Notes: generated from the sequence alone by a model not told the origin. A stretch of 64,000 bases of DNA from Gracilibacillus boraciitolerans JCM 21714 (GCF_000521485.1 NZ_BAVS01000005.1:62001-126000), one strand, 5' to 3'; shown: positions 37,966 to 49,249, numbered from the stretch's first letter. Program-made: numbers and translations.

Positions 37966-37990
37966 TAAGCACTGAACTGATTCTATGCTA

Positions 37991-38035
37991 TAAAAAATAA
38001 GCAGTTCAATTTTTATAGTAATTGAACTGCTGTGA
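37991..38035 (-). terminator. Terminator of argS
   Basis: AGCAGTTCAATT / AATTGAACTGCT stem, followed on the minus strand by TTATTTTTT. Confidence 0.85.
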
Positions 38036-38062
38036 GCAGGATGTCATATGTTTTTTTATGGG

Positions 38063-39740
38063 TTACATACTTTCTGGTGCGTTTACTCCGACAAGTTTCA
38101 TACCGTTTGCCAGGGTAATGCGGACTGCTTCCATCAGGGCAAGACGAGCTTGGTTGCTTCCATGTCCTCTTCATTAATAACTTTTTCCGCATTGTAGAAG
38201 CTGTGTAAATGGGCCGCTAACTCAAAAATGTACTGTGTCATTCGATGCGGTGTCCGGTTAACGGCAGCGTCTGCTACGACTTGGGTGAATTCCCCCCCTA
38301 GTTTTTTCAATAATTCCTCCGCTTTATCTGATTGCAATAATTGTCCATTAGACGGTGAATATTCGATTCCCTTTTCCTTTGCCTGTTTCAGCATCGTACA
38401 AATACGGGCATGCGCATATTGTACGTAATAAACAGGATTATCATTTGATTCTGATTTCGCTAAGTCCATATCAAAATCCAAATGGGAATCAGCTGAACGC
38501 ATGACAAAGAAATAACGCATCGCATCAATCCCAACTTCCTCCATCAGTTCACGTAAGGTAACAGCTTTGCCGGTACGTTTACTCATTTTAACTTTTTCTC
38601 CATTTTCAAAAAGGTTGACCATTTGAATGATCTCTACTTCCAAGGTGTCTGCATCATAGCCTAATGCCTGGATAGCTGCACGCATACGTGGAATATAACC
38701 GTGATGATCTGCTCCCCCCCAAATATTAATCAATTTATCAAAGCCACGCGCTAACTTATTTTTATGATAGGCGATATCAGGTGATAAATAGGTGTACGAA
38801 TTATCCTGTTTAACTAACACACGATCTTTATCATCTCCAAACTCTGTGGAACGGAACCAGGTTGCGCCGTCTTGCTCATAGATATAGCCTTTGTCTCTTA
38901 GGATATCAATAGTCGGCTCGATTTTATTTTCCTTGTAAAGCGAGGTTTCGGAGAACCAGTGATCAAACTTGACACGGAACTGCTCTAAATCCTTCTTTAG
39001 TTTTTTTAATTCGATTTTTAATCCATATTCACGGAAAAAGGCGAGTTGCTCCTGTTCCGGCTTTTCCGTCCATTTGTCACCATATTCTTTGACTAACGTT
39101 TCACCAATTTTGATAATATCTGCCCCCTTGATAGCCATCTTCTGGCATCGGGAACTCTTTGCCTAGTGCCTGCATATAACGAGCCTGTACGGATAATGCA
39201 AGGTTATTGATCTGATTACCAGCATCGTTAATATAATATTCGCGAGCGACATCATAGCCAGCTTTCTCTAAAACATTACACAATGTATCCCCCGACAGAT
39301 GCACCTCGAGCGTGACCTAAATGTAAATCACCGGTGGGGGGGTTGGCCGAAACAAATTCAACTTGAACCTTTTCGCCTTTCCCTGTATCTGATGAACCAT
39401 AATTCTCTTGTTGTTCCAGAATCGTTGGGATCAGTTTTGTTAAGTATTGATTATCGATAAAAAAATTGATGAAGCCCGGTCCCGCAATATCGACACTTTT
39501 GATCGATCCTTTTGACTGGTCGATATGTGCCACGATATCTTCCGCAATTTGTCTTGGTGCCTTCTTAGCTACTTTTGCAAGCTGCATTGCAATATTCGTC
39601 GCATAATCACCGTGCGCTTTATCCTTTGGCTGTTCCAGCACAACTGCAAGAATTTCTGATTCTGATGCTACGTTTGCGGCAAGTACAGCCTGTCTTATTT
39701 CGGCCTTCAGATTTTCCTGCATTTGTTGCATCACGTTCAT
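38063..39740 (-). CDS. argS: Arginyl-tRNA synthetase, three frame breaks
   Basis: Charges tRNA-Arg. Class I motifs: HLGHARGA (HIGH) and [14 protein letters not shown] (KMSK). Breaks: C5 at 39290-39294 (four restores [19 protein letters not shown]), C5 at 39123-39127 (four restores [13 protein letters not shown]), one base missing near 38150 (AAGGCT reads AAGCT), restoring [20 protein letters not shown] and the normal end VGVNAPESM. Seven-base runs give [20 protein letters not shown] and LGGEFTQVV, each one residue longer than relatives. Essential, so errors are likely. Confidence 0.96.
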
Positions 39741-39753
39741 AATTATTCCTCCA

Positions 39754-40218
39754 TTAGTTTTCTTTTTTTACCGTAATCGTTAATCGATGACGCCTTCCTT
39801 TATCACCATTAAGACTTGTCGAATAGCGAATAAACAGTCTGCCCTCTTGGAGATCCAGCGGGGGGGGAGTATAAATAATTTCATCTGTTTCAGTTGTCAT
39901 TTGGATTGTTCCGAATTGGTGTCGATAGCTGGTTTCAGTTACTTTATCGTTTTGAAATTTCTGGAGCATGGATACAGCTCCAGACCGTTTCACACTTACC
40001 CTATCAGAATAAATCGTAATTAATGAGTCTGTTCGCTCGCCATGTTCATTGTTTTCACTGAATGTTAATACAGTGGTATCATCCTTTTCATATAGTTGAC
40101 CCTTCTGCTCTATCACATTAATGTCTTTTTGTCCTTCATCGTCGATTTCCGTTGTCATTTTAATCGATACTGGAGATTTCAACACTTTATCAAACATCCT
40201 TTTAGTAATCAAGGGCAT
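39754..40218 (-). CDS. ywiB: DUF1934 beta-barrel protein YwiB
   Basis: About 150-residue lipocalin-like protein of unknown function that precedes argS in Bacillus. Conserved [11 protein letters not shown] and [13 protein letters not shown]. Two starts are possible: ATG 40218 (overlapping the end of the AimR-like gene) or ATG 40197 with AAAGG just before it. TPPPLDLQ includes an extra Pro from G8 at 39860-39867. Confidence 0.8.
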   Translation of the reverse strand: MPLITKRMFDKVLKSPVSIKMTTEIDDEGQKDINVIEQKGQLYEKDDTTVLTFSENNEHGERTDSLITIYSDRVSVKRSGAVSMLQKFQNDKVTETSYRHQFGTIQMTTETDEIIYTPPPLDLQEGRLFIRYSTSLNGDKGRRHRLTITVKKEN

Positions 40219-41194
40219 GTAACGCCTCTAAAGGTAGTCTAGCATAAAAATAATCATCTCGCTCTTCGATAAATCGTTGATATGCTTTGCGTAATAATCC
40301 TTTGTCTTGTTTGGCTTGTCCTAAATAGTATTGTTGAAAAGGAGTTAATGTATCTAAGCCTTCTAAAAGTCCGATACATTTATCCACATCCCCCCCTTCG
40401 GCCAAGGCAATGTGAGCTTGCTCTGCAATATCTTCACTTGTAATACCTTCCGTTTTCTTATGATAAGCTGCAATAAACGGCAGCGTGAAATTCTTCAACC
40501 CATAAATCGCGCGTTCATAGGAAAGCTGTTCTGCCATCTCGAGGGCAAGCGAAACATGATGAATCGCCTGCTGATAACTTTCAAATAAATAACCCTGAGC
40601 TAAAATATTGTGTATATCAATTTGTTTCCGGTAATTACTGGTTTTCTTTAATAATTGATACCCATATTTGCGTGATAATATTAATTCATTTCGTTTCCAA
40701 TGATAGATAAATAATGTTTCATTCAATCTCGATTCAAATAACTCATATAGCATTGGATCTTTAACCTCTAACATAAGGTGTTTTATATTCTCGTTAAAGC
40801 TGCCGATTTCTCCATACTGTTTCATGTCAAAATAACTATATATATGGACAAGATCCCTCAGAATTCTTAATGTATAATCTTCATTCATTATTTTCAACCG
40901 GTTAGTTGCCTTTATAAAATTAGAAGGCGTTTCCGGCTTTAATTGTTGAGGCTTCAGCATTTTGCGTTCATACATAATCTGGTAAATTTTTGCGGATTTT
41001 CGATTCGTTGTATTTGTTGCATATTTTATTTTATCGGTCATCACTTTCAATTCATCGTATAAACCATTTACATATAAATATTCCATCGCCGTCCGCTGGT
41101 TATCTTCATTTTCACTGAGCAGACATATTTCACTCATATCTCTTAATTCATTTGGCTGACCTTTTAATTGCTGATAGATCACATGTAATGGCAT
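40202..41194 (-). CDS. AimR-like TPR receptor protein, second copy
   Basis: 330 residues, the same architecture as the protein at 1.3-2.4 kb: FIYHWKRNELILSRKYGYQL in the middle, then AHIALAEGGDVDKCIGLLEG, TPFQQYYLGQAKQDKGLLRK and [21 protein letters not shown] at the end. It resembles arbitrium receptors of Bacillus phages minus the N-terminal helix-turn-helix. The ATG at 41194 has no ribosome site; a GTG at 41223 with AGGAG ahead would add about ten residues (HKFLANVQK) if a one-base A-run indel just before 41194 is allowed. Inserted between speB and ywiB, overlapping ywiB by 17 bases. No peptide gene beside it. Confidence 0.65.
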   Translation of the reverse strand: MPLHVIYQQLKGQPNELRDMSEICLLSENEDNQRTAMEYLYVNGLYDELKVMTDKIKYATNTTNRKSAKIYQIMYERKMLKPQQLKPETPSNFIKATNRLKIMNEDYTLRILRDLVHIYSYFDMKQYGEIGSFNENIKHLMLEVKDPMLYELFESRLNETLFIYHWKRNELILSRKYGYQLLKKTSNYRKQIDIHNILAQGYLFESYQQAIHHVSLALEMAEQLSYERAIYGLKNFTLPFIAAYHKKTEGITSEDIAEQAHIALAEGGDVDKCIGLLEGLDTLTPFQQYYLGQAKQDKGLLRKAYQRFIEERDDYFYARLPLEALHALDY

Positions 41195-41309
41195 TTCTGC
41201 ACATTTGCTAAAAATTTATGCACAACTTGTTTTCTCCTCATGTAATGTCCCTAATTTGTCTTTAAGTCGTAACATATTTTATCATAAATCGTGGTTTTTT
41301 TACATGTAA

Positions 41310-42185
41310 TTATTTGACCCAGCCTAATAATATCTCTCGAACAAATTTACTCGCTGCTATCACCGTTTGTTCGGTCGGATCATAATTCGGAGCTACTTCG
41401 ACAAGATCTGCGCCTACTACGTGCACATCTGATTGAGCAATCGCATGAATCGCTTCTAACATTTCTCTTGAAGAAATACCACCTGCTTCTGCTGTACCGG
41501 TGCCTGGCGCAAATGCTGGATCTAACACATCTATATCAATCGTAACATATACAGGGCGTCCGGCAAGTTTAGGCAAGATTTCTTTTAACGGCTTCGCGAC
41601 CTCAAATTTCGCCATATACAGGCCACTTTCCTCTGCATAGCGAAATTCATCCCTGTCCCCCCCTGAGCGAATCCCAAAGGAGTAGACGTTTTCTGCTCCG
41701 ATTTTTTCACATGCTTTCCGGATTGGTGTCGAATGTGATAATGGCTCACCCTCATAGTCAACACGCAAATCAGCATGGGCATCAATATGAATCACGGCGA
41801 GGTCTGGATATTTCTGATAAATGGCTTCGATAAGCGGCCATGTGACCAGATGCTCTCCGCCAAGTCCGAGCGGAAATTTACCCTTTTCGATAATCTGATC
41901 GGCATATTCCCGGATCATCGCAATACTTCTGGCAGGGTTACCAAATGGCAATGGAATGTCTCCTGCATCAAAATAGCTGACGTCCTCTAAATGACGATCT
42001 AAATATGGGCTATACTCTTCTAAACCAATGGAGGCCTCTCTTATTCGATTAGGGCCGAAACGGGAACCAGGTCGAAAACTCACCGTCCAGTCCATTGGCA
42101 TTCCAAAAATAATAGCCTTTGCATCTTCATGTGTTGGTCTTGACTTAATAAATACCTTTCCTGAGTAAGCTTCATCAAAGCGCAT
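41310..42185 (-). CDS. speB: Agmatinase
   Basis: Mn-dependent ureohydrolase turning agmatine into putrescine and urea. 291 residues. Metal motifs GLGGEHLVTWP, VIHIDAHADLRVDYEG and VTIDIDVLDPAFAPGTGT. GIRSGGDRDEFRYAEE has one more Gly than relatives, from C7 at 41657-41663. Operon with speE, 11 bases apart. Confidence 0.96.
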   Translation of the reverse strand: MRFDEAYSGKVFIKSRPTHEDAKAIIFGMPMDWTVSFRPGSRFGPNRIREASIGLEEYSPYLDRHLEDVSYFDAGDIPLPFGNPARSIAMIREYADQIIEKGKFPLGLGGEHLVTWPLIEAIYQKYPDLAVIHIDAHADLRVDYEGEPLSHSTPIRKACEKIGAENVYSFGIRSGGDRDEFRYAEESGLYMAKFEVAKPLKEILPKLAGRPVYVTIDIDVLDPAFAPGTGTAEAGGISSREMLEAIHAIAQSDVHVVGADLVEVAPNYDPTEQTVIAASKFVREILLGWVK

Positions 42186-42196
42186 TTTTTATCCTC

Positions 42197-43027
42197 CTAT
42201 TTTGTCAAATCTTCCACGAATTTTGGTAATGCAAAGCATGCACGATGTAATTGCGGTGTATAATATTTCGTCTCTAATTCATGGAAACGGTCATCTTTTA
42301 CTTTTAAGGGATCATGAATTTTACTTCCAAGCGTAAACGTCCATAACCCACTTGGGTATGTCGGAATATTCGCGGTGTACAGTCGCGTAACCGGAAAAAT
42401 TTCTCTAACATCATGATAGACCTGTTTGATTAAATCTGCTTTAAACCATGGATTATCTGTTTGGGCAACGAAAATTCCGTCATCTTTCAGCGCTTTCGAA
42501 ATACCGTCATAAAAACCTTTAGTGAAAAGGTTAACAGCTGGTCCCACAGGTTCTGTTGAATCAACCATAATTACGTCGTACTTATTTTGATTTTCGGCGA
42601 TATGCATAAATCCATCGGCAACACGCACTTCTACACGTGGATCTTCCAATTTACCAGCGATGTTTGGTAAATATTTCTTTGAATATTCGATCACTTTTCC
42701 GTCAATTTCGACTAAAACTGCCTTCTGTACCGATGGATGCTTAAGTACCTCGCGAATGACTCCACCATCGCCACCACCAACTACTAACACAGCTTTCGGA
42801 TTGGGGTGCGTAAACAATGGCACGTGTGCGACCATTTCGTGATAGACAAATTCATCCCTATCTGTTGTCATCACCATATCATCAAGTAACAACATATTAC
42901 CCCCCCACTCTGCGGTTTCTACCATATCCAGCCTTTGAAAGTCCGTTTGTTCTGTATGATACGTTTGATTAATCTTGGCAGTAATACCGAAATTATCTGT
43001 TTGTTTTTCTGTGAACCACAGTCCCAT
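42197..43027 (-). CDS. speE: Spermidine synthase
   Basis: Transfers aminopropyl from decarboxylated SAM to putrescine. 276 residues. [17 protein letters not shown] is the SAM loop and [16 protein letters not shown] holds the catalytic Asp. [18 protein letters not shown] shows an extra Gly from C7 at 42900-42906. First gene of the speE-speB pair, divergent from the PBP gene. Confidence 0.97.
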   Translation of the reverse strand: MGLWFTEKQTDNFGITAKINQTYHTEQTDFQRLDMVETAEWGGNMLLLDDMVMTTDRDEFVYHEMVAHVPLFTHPNPKAVLVVGGGDGGVIREVLKHPSVQKAVLVEIDGKVIEYSKKYLPNIAGKLEDPRVEVRVADGFMHIAENQNKYDVIMVDSTEPVGPAVNLFTKGFYDGISKALKDDGIFVAQTDNPWFKADLIKQVYHDVREIFPVTRLYTANIPTYPSGLWTFTLGSKIHDPLKVKDDRFHELETKYYTPQLHRACFALPKFVEDLTK

Positions 43028-43217
43028 TTGATCGACTCCTTTAATCTATATCCACTTTTATATTTGTATACTGTAAACAATACTATTCTAGAGTTTTTTA
43101 GCAAAAAATCAAGTAATTCCTTAATTGTTATGTTTATACTCTACATTTTTGCACCATAATGCTACTACTGGATTTTTTAAATATTTCAGGAAAGAAACGA
43201 AGGAGGGGGGGAATGGG

Positions 43218-45272
43218 ATGGGTCGGAGAAGTCGAAGGAAAAAACGGCGGTTATGGAAAGCTTTTATTTTTTTATTTTTATTAGTTGGCTCCTTTTCTGC
43301 CGTTCTGTTAATTGCCAGCTTTTTACTTGGCCCTCCTTCGTTAGATCGGCCACAAAACACGATTTATTACAGTGAAGACCAGAAAGTGATCGGGGAAGAG
43401 TTTGGTTCCGAGAAAAGATATTGGATGCCCTTGGATATGATAGATGATCGTGTAGAAAAGGCTACGATTTGGACAGAGGATCAATATTTTTACAATCATT
43501 TCGGCTTTGATTTTAAACGTCTTGCTTCTGCTATTTGGAAGGATATTAAAACCATGTCATTGAAGGAAGGTGCCAGTACAATTACACAGCAATATGCGCG
43601 CAACCTTTATTTAACACACGAAAAAACATGGAAACGAAAATTATATGAGGCATTTTATACAATACGATTAGAAATGTTCTATGATAAGGATCAATTATTA
43701 GAAGGATATTTAAATACGATCTATTACGGTCATGGTGCCTATGGTATTGAGGCGGCGAGTAAGTACTTTTTTGCTAAATCCGCGTCGGAGCTATCCTGGG
43801 CCGAAGCAGCGATGCTAGCAGGTATTCCAAAAGGTCCTTCTCTTTATTCGCCTTTTCATAATTTGGAAAACGCAAAAACCCGTCAGGAATTCATCTTGAA
43901 CAACTTATATGATATGCAGGTCATCGACGCCCAAACTTACGAAACAGCGATAAATGAGCCCTTACAATTTTCCGACGAACGTACCATTATTACCAAGGGA
44001 ATTGCTCCCTATTATCAGGATGTGGTTGTAGAAGAGCTCAAAGATATCTTAGAGATTGATATCGAGGAAATTCGTTCCGGTGGCTATCAGGTTTATACCA
44101 CATTGAATACGATGCAGCAACAGGCTCTCCAGACAGCGACAGATACGATTGTCGATAATCCGGACATACAAATTGGCGCGATGGCGATGGAACCTGAGAC
44201 AGGGGCGATAAAGGCGCTTGTCGGTGGCCGAAATTATGAAGATTCTCCTTTTAACCGTGTTACCCAGGCAAAGCGAATGCCAGGTTCTGCTTTTAAACCA
44301 TTTCTTTATTATGCTGCATTGGAAAATGGTATGACTGCTGCCACGACATTAATGAGTAAACCTACGACATTTGAACTGGCGGATGGTAATATATATCAGC
44401 CAGGTAATTATAATGATTATTATGCGAATCAGCCGATCACAATGGCACAGGCAATCGCATCATCTGATAATATCTTTGCGGTCAAAACAAACATGTATGT
44501 CACACCTGAGCGCTTTGTCCGTGTAGCCAAGGAAAAATTTAAAATTGAAAGCGAATTAGAGCCTGTTGCTTCCTTAGCATTAGGCACAGAGGTCGTCTCT
44601 GTTAAGGAAATGGTAACGGGATACAGCATCCTTGCGAACGGCGGTCAGGAGTTAGAAGGTCATACGATTACAAAAGTGACCGATGCACATGGTGAGGTGT
44701 TATTTGATCGAGATGAGCTTAAAGCAAAAACGGATGGATGGAGTCTGTTTTCAAAAGAAGATGATGGCCAGATACTTAATGAAAAGTATGCTTTTATTAT
44801 TTCAGAGCTAATGAAAGGCATGTTTCGCGAAGAATTAAATGGCTATATGAGTGTTACTGGCGCCTCGATTGCGAATAAGCTAAGCAATGACTATGCTGGA
44901 AAGTCAGGTACCACCAATGTGGATAATTGGATGATTGGCTTTAGTCCATCTCTTACTGCCGGCGTTTGGGTTGGCTATGACGATAACAGGGAAATTGTAA
45001 AGACGAGTGATCATCAATACGCAAAAGAAGTATGGGCAAGTTTCATGGAGAAGGCACATGAGAACATTACGGTGGAACGACAGGTTCCTCCAGAGCATGT
45101 AGTCGAGGTTGAAATTGACTTAAATACCGGATTTCTAGCTGCGGATACATGTAGCCACACCGCTAAGCTATTTTTTGTAAAGGGAACGGAACCTGAAAAA
45201 TATTGCACCTTGCATATTGAGGACGATCAGCATGAGCATCCAGAAGAATTTGATGAGATTATCGGAGGATGA
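43218..45272 (+). CDS. pbpG: Class A penicillin-binding protein (PbpG-like)
   Basis: Bifunctional peptidoglycan polymerase. Start: ATG 43218 after AGGAGG(G7). Basic tail, one membrane anchor (FIFLFLLVGSFSAVLLIASF), glycosyltransferase domain with TEDQYFYNHFGFD and EGASTITQQYARNLYL, then transpeptidase motifs GSAFKPF (SxxK), SSDNIFAVK (SxN) and AGKSGTTNVDNW (KSG). 684 residues, in the PbpG/PbpF size class. In B. subtilis pbpG also stands beside speE. G4 runs within this gene (for example in VIGEEFG) are not expanded. Confidence 0.9.
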   Translation: MGRRSRRKKRRLWKAFIFLFLLVGSFSAVLLIASFLLGPPSLDRPQNTIYYSEDQKVIGEEFGSEKRYWMPLDMIDDRVEKATIWTEDQYFYNHFGFDFKRLASAIWKDIKTMSLKEGASTITQQYARNLYLTHEKTWKRKLYEAFYTIRLEMFYDKDQLLEGYLNTIYYGHGAYGIEAASKYFFAKSASELSWAEAAMLAGIPKGPSLYSPFHNLENAKTRQEFILNNLYDMQVIDAQTYETAINEPLQFSDERTIITKGIAPYYQDVVVEELKDILEIDIEEIRSGGYQVYTTLNTMQQQALQTATDTIVDNPDIQIGAMAMEPETGAIKALVGGRNYEDSPFNRVTQAKRMPGSAFKPFLYYAALENGMTAATTLMSKPTTFELADGNIYQPGNYNDYYANQPITMAQAIASSDNIFAVKTNMYVTPERFVRVAKEKFKIESELEPVASLALGTEVVSVKEMVTGYSILANGGQELEGHTITKVTDAHGEVLFDRDELKAKTDGWSLFSKEDDGQILNEKYAFIISELMKGMFREELNGYMSVTGASIANKLSNDYAGKSGTTNVDNWMIGFSPSLTAGVWVGYDDNREIVKTSDHQYAKEVWASFMEKAHENITVERQVPPEHVVEVEIDLNTGFLAADTCSHTAKLFFVKGTEPEKYCTLHIEDDQHEHPEEFDEIIGG

Positions 45273-45335
45273 CTTGATTGATAATTGGTGGGATTGGCTG
45301 TGGACTGGGGAAGATGAACAGTAATTGAGAGAACG

Positions 45336-45365
45336 GAAAAAGGCCGGGCAATTGCCCAGCCTCTT
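45336..45365. terminator. Convergent terminator between pbpG and ywhD
   Basis: GGCCGGGCAATTGCCCAGCC near-perfect stem, with TTTTT following on the minus strand. Confidence 0.75.
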
Positions 45366-45470
45366 CCGGTCCTAGTAACAAAGAGTTACCATGTCTATAT
45401 ATTCTATAAATAAAACGGCAAATGAACAAGGGAAAAAGGCTACTTTTAACGAATGTTCACAAAACGTTCA

Positions 45471-45985
45471 TTATTCGGGTAAAGCTTGTTTTAATTCCTC
45501 TGTTGAGTTTTTCCACATTTCGCCGTCGAATTCTCGTAAAAAGTCAGCTAATAATTGCTTTGATTTATCATCCATATGGTCGACTATTATATGGCCTTTC
45601 ATCGATTTATCCATATTATTTACGTGTTCTGGCATCGATTTATAGGCGCGTTTGATCGAGCGGTCTACGACAATTTCACAACCTGTCACACCGTAAAAAT
45701 AGGGACCATGTTCACCTCTTTCAACGGTTACCCAGACGATCCAGTAAAGTTTCCCGTTTTTGACTATTTCGCGATCCTGGATGAATTTCACGCGGCGTTC
45801 GACTTCACTTCTCGCATGCATCGCGCCCATGTCGACAAAGGCACGATCTTCATTGGGATCAATAATTACTGGTGATATGTTTTCTAAACTCACAGCTCCT
45901 ACTCCATATCCCCCCCATGACCATCAGTCGAATCATCCTTCATAATCGTAAACGGATTGGACTTCTTTTTCTTCTCTTCACTCAT
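45471..45985 (-). CDS. ywhD: YwhD family protein, one frame break
   Basis: Conserved Bacillaceae protein of unknown function, about 170 residues when joined. The ATG at 45985 follows AAGGAGG and reads SEEKKKSNPFTIMKDDSTDG; the main part begins SLENISPVIIDPNEDRAFVD and ends STEELKQALPE. The break is C7 at 45910-45916; five restore GHGGYGVGAVSLENI. This run gained two bases, unlike the usual three. Confidence 0.85.
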
Positions 45986-46281
45986 GATAGTGCCTCCTTG
46001 GTTAGTTTTGGTTATGATTAACTTAATTTATTGTAGATTTTAACTTAACTACGAAGTAACAAGATGCTAAATTTCACAAAAAGTTGTAGAACACTATTGA
46101 ATCGAAGTAAATGGACGAAGCTTTTGCGTTACACTTATCATAATTTCATAATTGTCACTACTTCGCAATTTGTGTTTATTTTATTGTAGCATGTATGAAA
46201 TGGTGTTTTCATCTTCTTTGTTTCCCCTCTTTTGCTTTTTGCGATACAATGAGATTAAATTGAAATGAAGGAGAGATTGAT

Positions 46282-46464
46282 ATGCCATATGTAACGGTAC
46301 AGATGTTAGAAGGAAGAACAGATGAACAGCGTAAAGCGTTAATTGAAAAAGTAACAGATGCAGTAGTGGAAACAACAGGAGCTGCTCGTGAGAAGGTTGT
46401 CGTATTTGTCGAAGATATTGACAAACGCAACTATGGTGTGGGTGGCAAACGTCTAGTTGATTAA
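46282..46464 (+). CDS. ywhB: 4-oxalocrotonate tautomerase-like protein YwhB
   Basis: 60-residue tautomerase. Processing of Met exposes the catalytic Pro in PYVTVQMLEGRTDEQRKAL; the Arg at about residue 12 and the C-terminal YGVGGKRLVD fit the 4-OT family. AAGGAGAG precedes the ATG. Physiological substrate unknown. Transcribed opposite to its neighbours. Confidence 0.9.
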   Translation: MPYVTVQMLEGRTDEQRKALIEKVTDAVVETTGAAREKVVVFVEDIDKRNYGVGGKRLVD

Positions 46465-46513
46465 TGATATGAATTTGTGATGCATGCAGCAATAAATAAC
46501 ACTTAAATAGAAA

Positions 46514-46546
46514 AATAACCCATCTATTTAATGGGTTATTTTTCCA
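46514..46546. terminator. Convergent terminator ywhB/ywgA
   Basis: AATAACCCAT / ATGGGTTATT stem with T run; it includes the ywgA stop codon at 46528. Confidence 0.85.
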
Positions 46547-47031
46547 ATAAAGTTCCAAGCTTCTTCCATGTCCTCAGTTGTATAATTTGATTTTTTCTTT
46601 ACTTCCAGTACTTTTTGTTCTACTTCCTCTTTCGGTAAATGATCAAAATAAAGCATCGTAGCAACTAATTCCAGAAAACGAGAGCTCTGCTCCTTCATGT
46701 CACGAACGACAGACTCGACCAATGGCACCTCTGCCAGCGAGTGTTCCAAAAATTCCTGACCCTGATCTGTCACCTGGTAGCGATACTGGTAATAATTACT
46801 TTTTTTCTCCTTCACCTCTGATACAAAGCCAAGATTAGTGAGTTCTTCGATTTGCAGGCTTAATTCCTCAGAATATGGTCCATAAAAATAGAAGGTATAT
46901 TTCTCTTCAAACGGCAGTCCAAGTTTTTTTAAAATATAGATGATCTTTTGTAACTTTTTGCGGCCGACTATTCCATCTGCTGCTGCAATTACTTTAACTA
47001 GTTTTGCGTGATTATCTAGCAATGAAAACAC
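46528..47031 (-). CDS. ywgA: YwgA family protein
   Basis: 167 residues, FSLLDNHAKLVKVIAAADGI then GRKKLQKIIYILKKLGLPFE, a winged-helix-like N-terminal half as in YwgA. It follows ywfO by 12 bases, so probably one transcript. The B. subtilis pair has the same order. Function unknown. Confidence 0.85.
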   Translation of the reverse strand: MFSLLDNHAKLVKVIAAADGIVGRKKLQKIIYILKKLGLPFEEKYTFYFYGPYSEELSLQIEELTNLGFVSEVKEKKSNYYQYRYQVTDQGQEFLEHSLAEVPLVESVVRDMKEQSSRFLELVATMLYFDHLPKEEVEQKVLEVKKKSNYTTEDMEEAWNFIGKITH

Positions 47032-47043
47032 CCCTGTTTCTAT

Positions 47044-48350
47044 TTAACGATCTTGTTTATATAGGATTTTTTTTATTTTTTCTTTTTCAGGTTGATCATC
47101 GGCAAGCTTTTCAATCAGATCTTTCGGATAATAAAGTTTATGATCGGTGCGTTTTTTCCCTGAAATAGCCTCAACGATCTCAGATTGACGCGACAATTCC
47201 CGTAATTCATTATTGGGCATTAATAAATGAATCGGTAACCTCTCTTCTTCCTCCCCCCCTGGCCGGTAAAAGTCATACGGTAGGTCTGAGGACGAATCAA
47301 CGACTAAATAATAATCAGGATCTAAATCAACTTCTTTGAAAAGCTGATATAATTCCATCCAGTCATTCATTTGCAAATTAGGATTAAATTCAACATATTT
47401 AAATAAACGACGATTAACAAAACGATAGACTAAATCGCGTAATATTGGATCGTCTTCCTCCGTCCACATCTGAAAGTAGTATAGCACCACTGCTTCATCG
47501 AGACGTATGTAATCCGCGAGTGATACCTTCCCTTCAAAAAAAGAAGTAAATGGTGTCGGCTTTACTTTGAATGGATAATGCTGACCATATAATTCTTTGA
47601 CGCGATGAAGAATTTTAGTCAAAATTACTTCAGCACTTCTTGTAACGGGATGAAAGTATACCTGCCAATACATTTGGTAACGGCTCATGATATAGTCTTC
47701 CACCGCATGCATGCCTGATTCCTTAATTACAACTTGATCTTCGTCAGGCCGCATCACACGCAAAATTCGCTCCATATCAAAATGGCCATAGCTGACACCA
47801 GTAAAATAGGCATCGCGCTGCAAATAATCCATGCGATCTGCATCAATTTGACTCGAGATTAAACTGACTACCAGTTATCATGATACGTTTTGTTAATGAC
47901 ATCTGCAACTTTTTGTGGAAATCCTTCACTTACTTTAGATAATACCTGATGGACCTCCGTATCACCCAAAATAATTTGTCTTGTGAATTCTTCGTGATCT
48001 AATTTAAATACCTTTTCAAATGAATGGGAAAAAGGGCCATGTCCTAAGTCATGCAGGAGTGCTGCACACAAACAGAGCAGCCGTTCTTCCTGATTCCATT
48101 TGGGCCTGTCCTCAAAATTAATTAAAATCCGCCTTACGATTTCGTAGACACCTAACGAGTGATTTAAGCGGCTATGCTCTGCACCATGAAACGTTAAAAA
48201 AGACGTGCCAAGCTGCTTAATCCGCCGTAATCGTTGGAATTCCTTGGTGCCGACCAAATCCCATATCACCCGGTCCCTCACATGCACATAGCGATGGACT
48301 GGATCCTTGAACACTTTCTCCTCGTGTAACTGTTCATCTTTATAAGCCAT
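47044..48350 (-). CDS. ywfO: HD-domain phosphohydrolase YwfO, one frame break
   Basis: Metal-dependent HD-superfamily hydrolase; relatives are (d)NTP phosphohydrolases. Metal residues in AEHSRLNHSLGVYE and LLHDLGHGPFSHSFEK, later SQIDADRMDYLQRDAYFTGV. The break is near 47875, where one A/T of a three-base run is missing (AAACTGG reads AACTGG); repair joins NKTYHDK to LVVSLISSQIDADRMD. A Gly pair in RPGGEEEE comes from C7 at 47253-47259. About 435 residues. Confidence 0.9.
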
Positions 48351-48426
48351 GGCAAATACCTTCCTCTTTTTTCTTACTATTAGTATAATATAGTTTTAAG
48401 TGAACGAAAAGGTTTGGAGGAAAACT

Positions 48427-49249
48427 ATGAAAGATTGGCAGCAACTTTTTCAGAATAAAAGGATTCGAATTGTCGACCATCATGATCCAGCACTTTTAGG
48501 GACAGCGATGGCGTCTTTTGCAGCAGATGATACATTGTGTGAAAGCGTTGGGCGCAGCGCTGACGAGGCAGCGTGCAGATTCTGGGTCCATGACAACACG
48601 GTTGTGCTCGGCATCTTAGATAGTCGATTACCTGACGTGGACAACGCAGTGGCGCTTTTACAGAAAAAAGGATTTGATGTGGTTATTCGTAATTCCGGGG
48701 GGTCTTGCGGTGATGCTGGATCAGGATGTCTTAAATTTTTCGTTTATTTTGCCGGATTTTCCGGAAATGGGAATTCATTCGGGCTATGAGCTGATGACTG
48801 CGTTTGTAAAGGATATGTATCGTGATGTCACCGACGGAATTGAAGCGTTTGAAGTGGTCGGATCCTACTGTCCAGGCGATTATGATTTAAGTATTGGCGG
48901 CAGGAAGTTTGCAGGAATCTCGCAACGTCGTGTCAAAAAAGGTGTCGCGGTTCAAATTTATATATGTCTTCGCGGCAGCGGGGTCGAACGGGCTGCAGTA
49001 ATTCGCGACTTTTATGCAGCTGGTGGGGCTCGTGATTCTGAGCGATTTACCTATCCAGAAGTAGTACCAGATACCATGCGCTCCTTAACAGAGTTAGTCG
49101 GCGTCGAAATGACAGTGGAGGATAGCATCCAGCGTGTATTGAAGATGTTAGGTGATGTCGTATTTGAGGATTTAACCGGTGATGAATTATTGATTTTTGA
49201 GAAAAGAATGCAGCAAATGATTGAGCGCAATCAAAAAGCACTCAAATGA
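48427..49249 (+). CDS. lipL: Octanoyl-[GcvH]:protein N-octanoyltransferase LipL, one frame break
   Basis: Transfers octanoyl from GcvH to E2 subunits in lipoate assembly. ATG 48427 with TGGAGG upstream. Conserved VIRNSGGLAVMLDQDVLNFS, the catalytic Cys in VVGSYCPGDYDLSIGGRKF, and GISQRRVKKGVAVQIYICL. The frame breaks at G6, 48707-48712; five restore N-S-G-G-L-A-V-M-L-D. The 3' end overlaps the convergent menC by eight bases. Confidence 0.92.
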
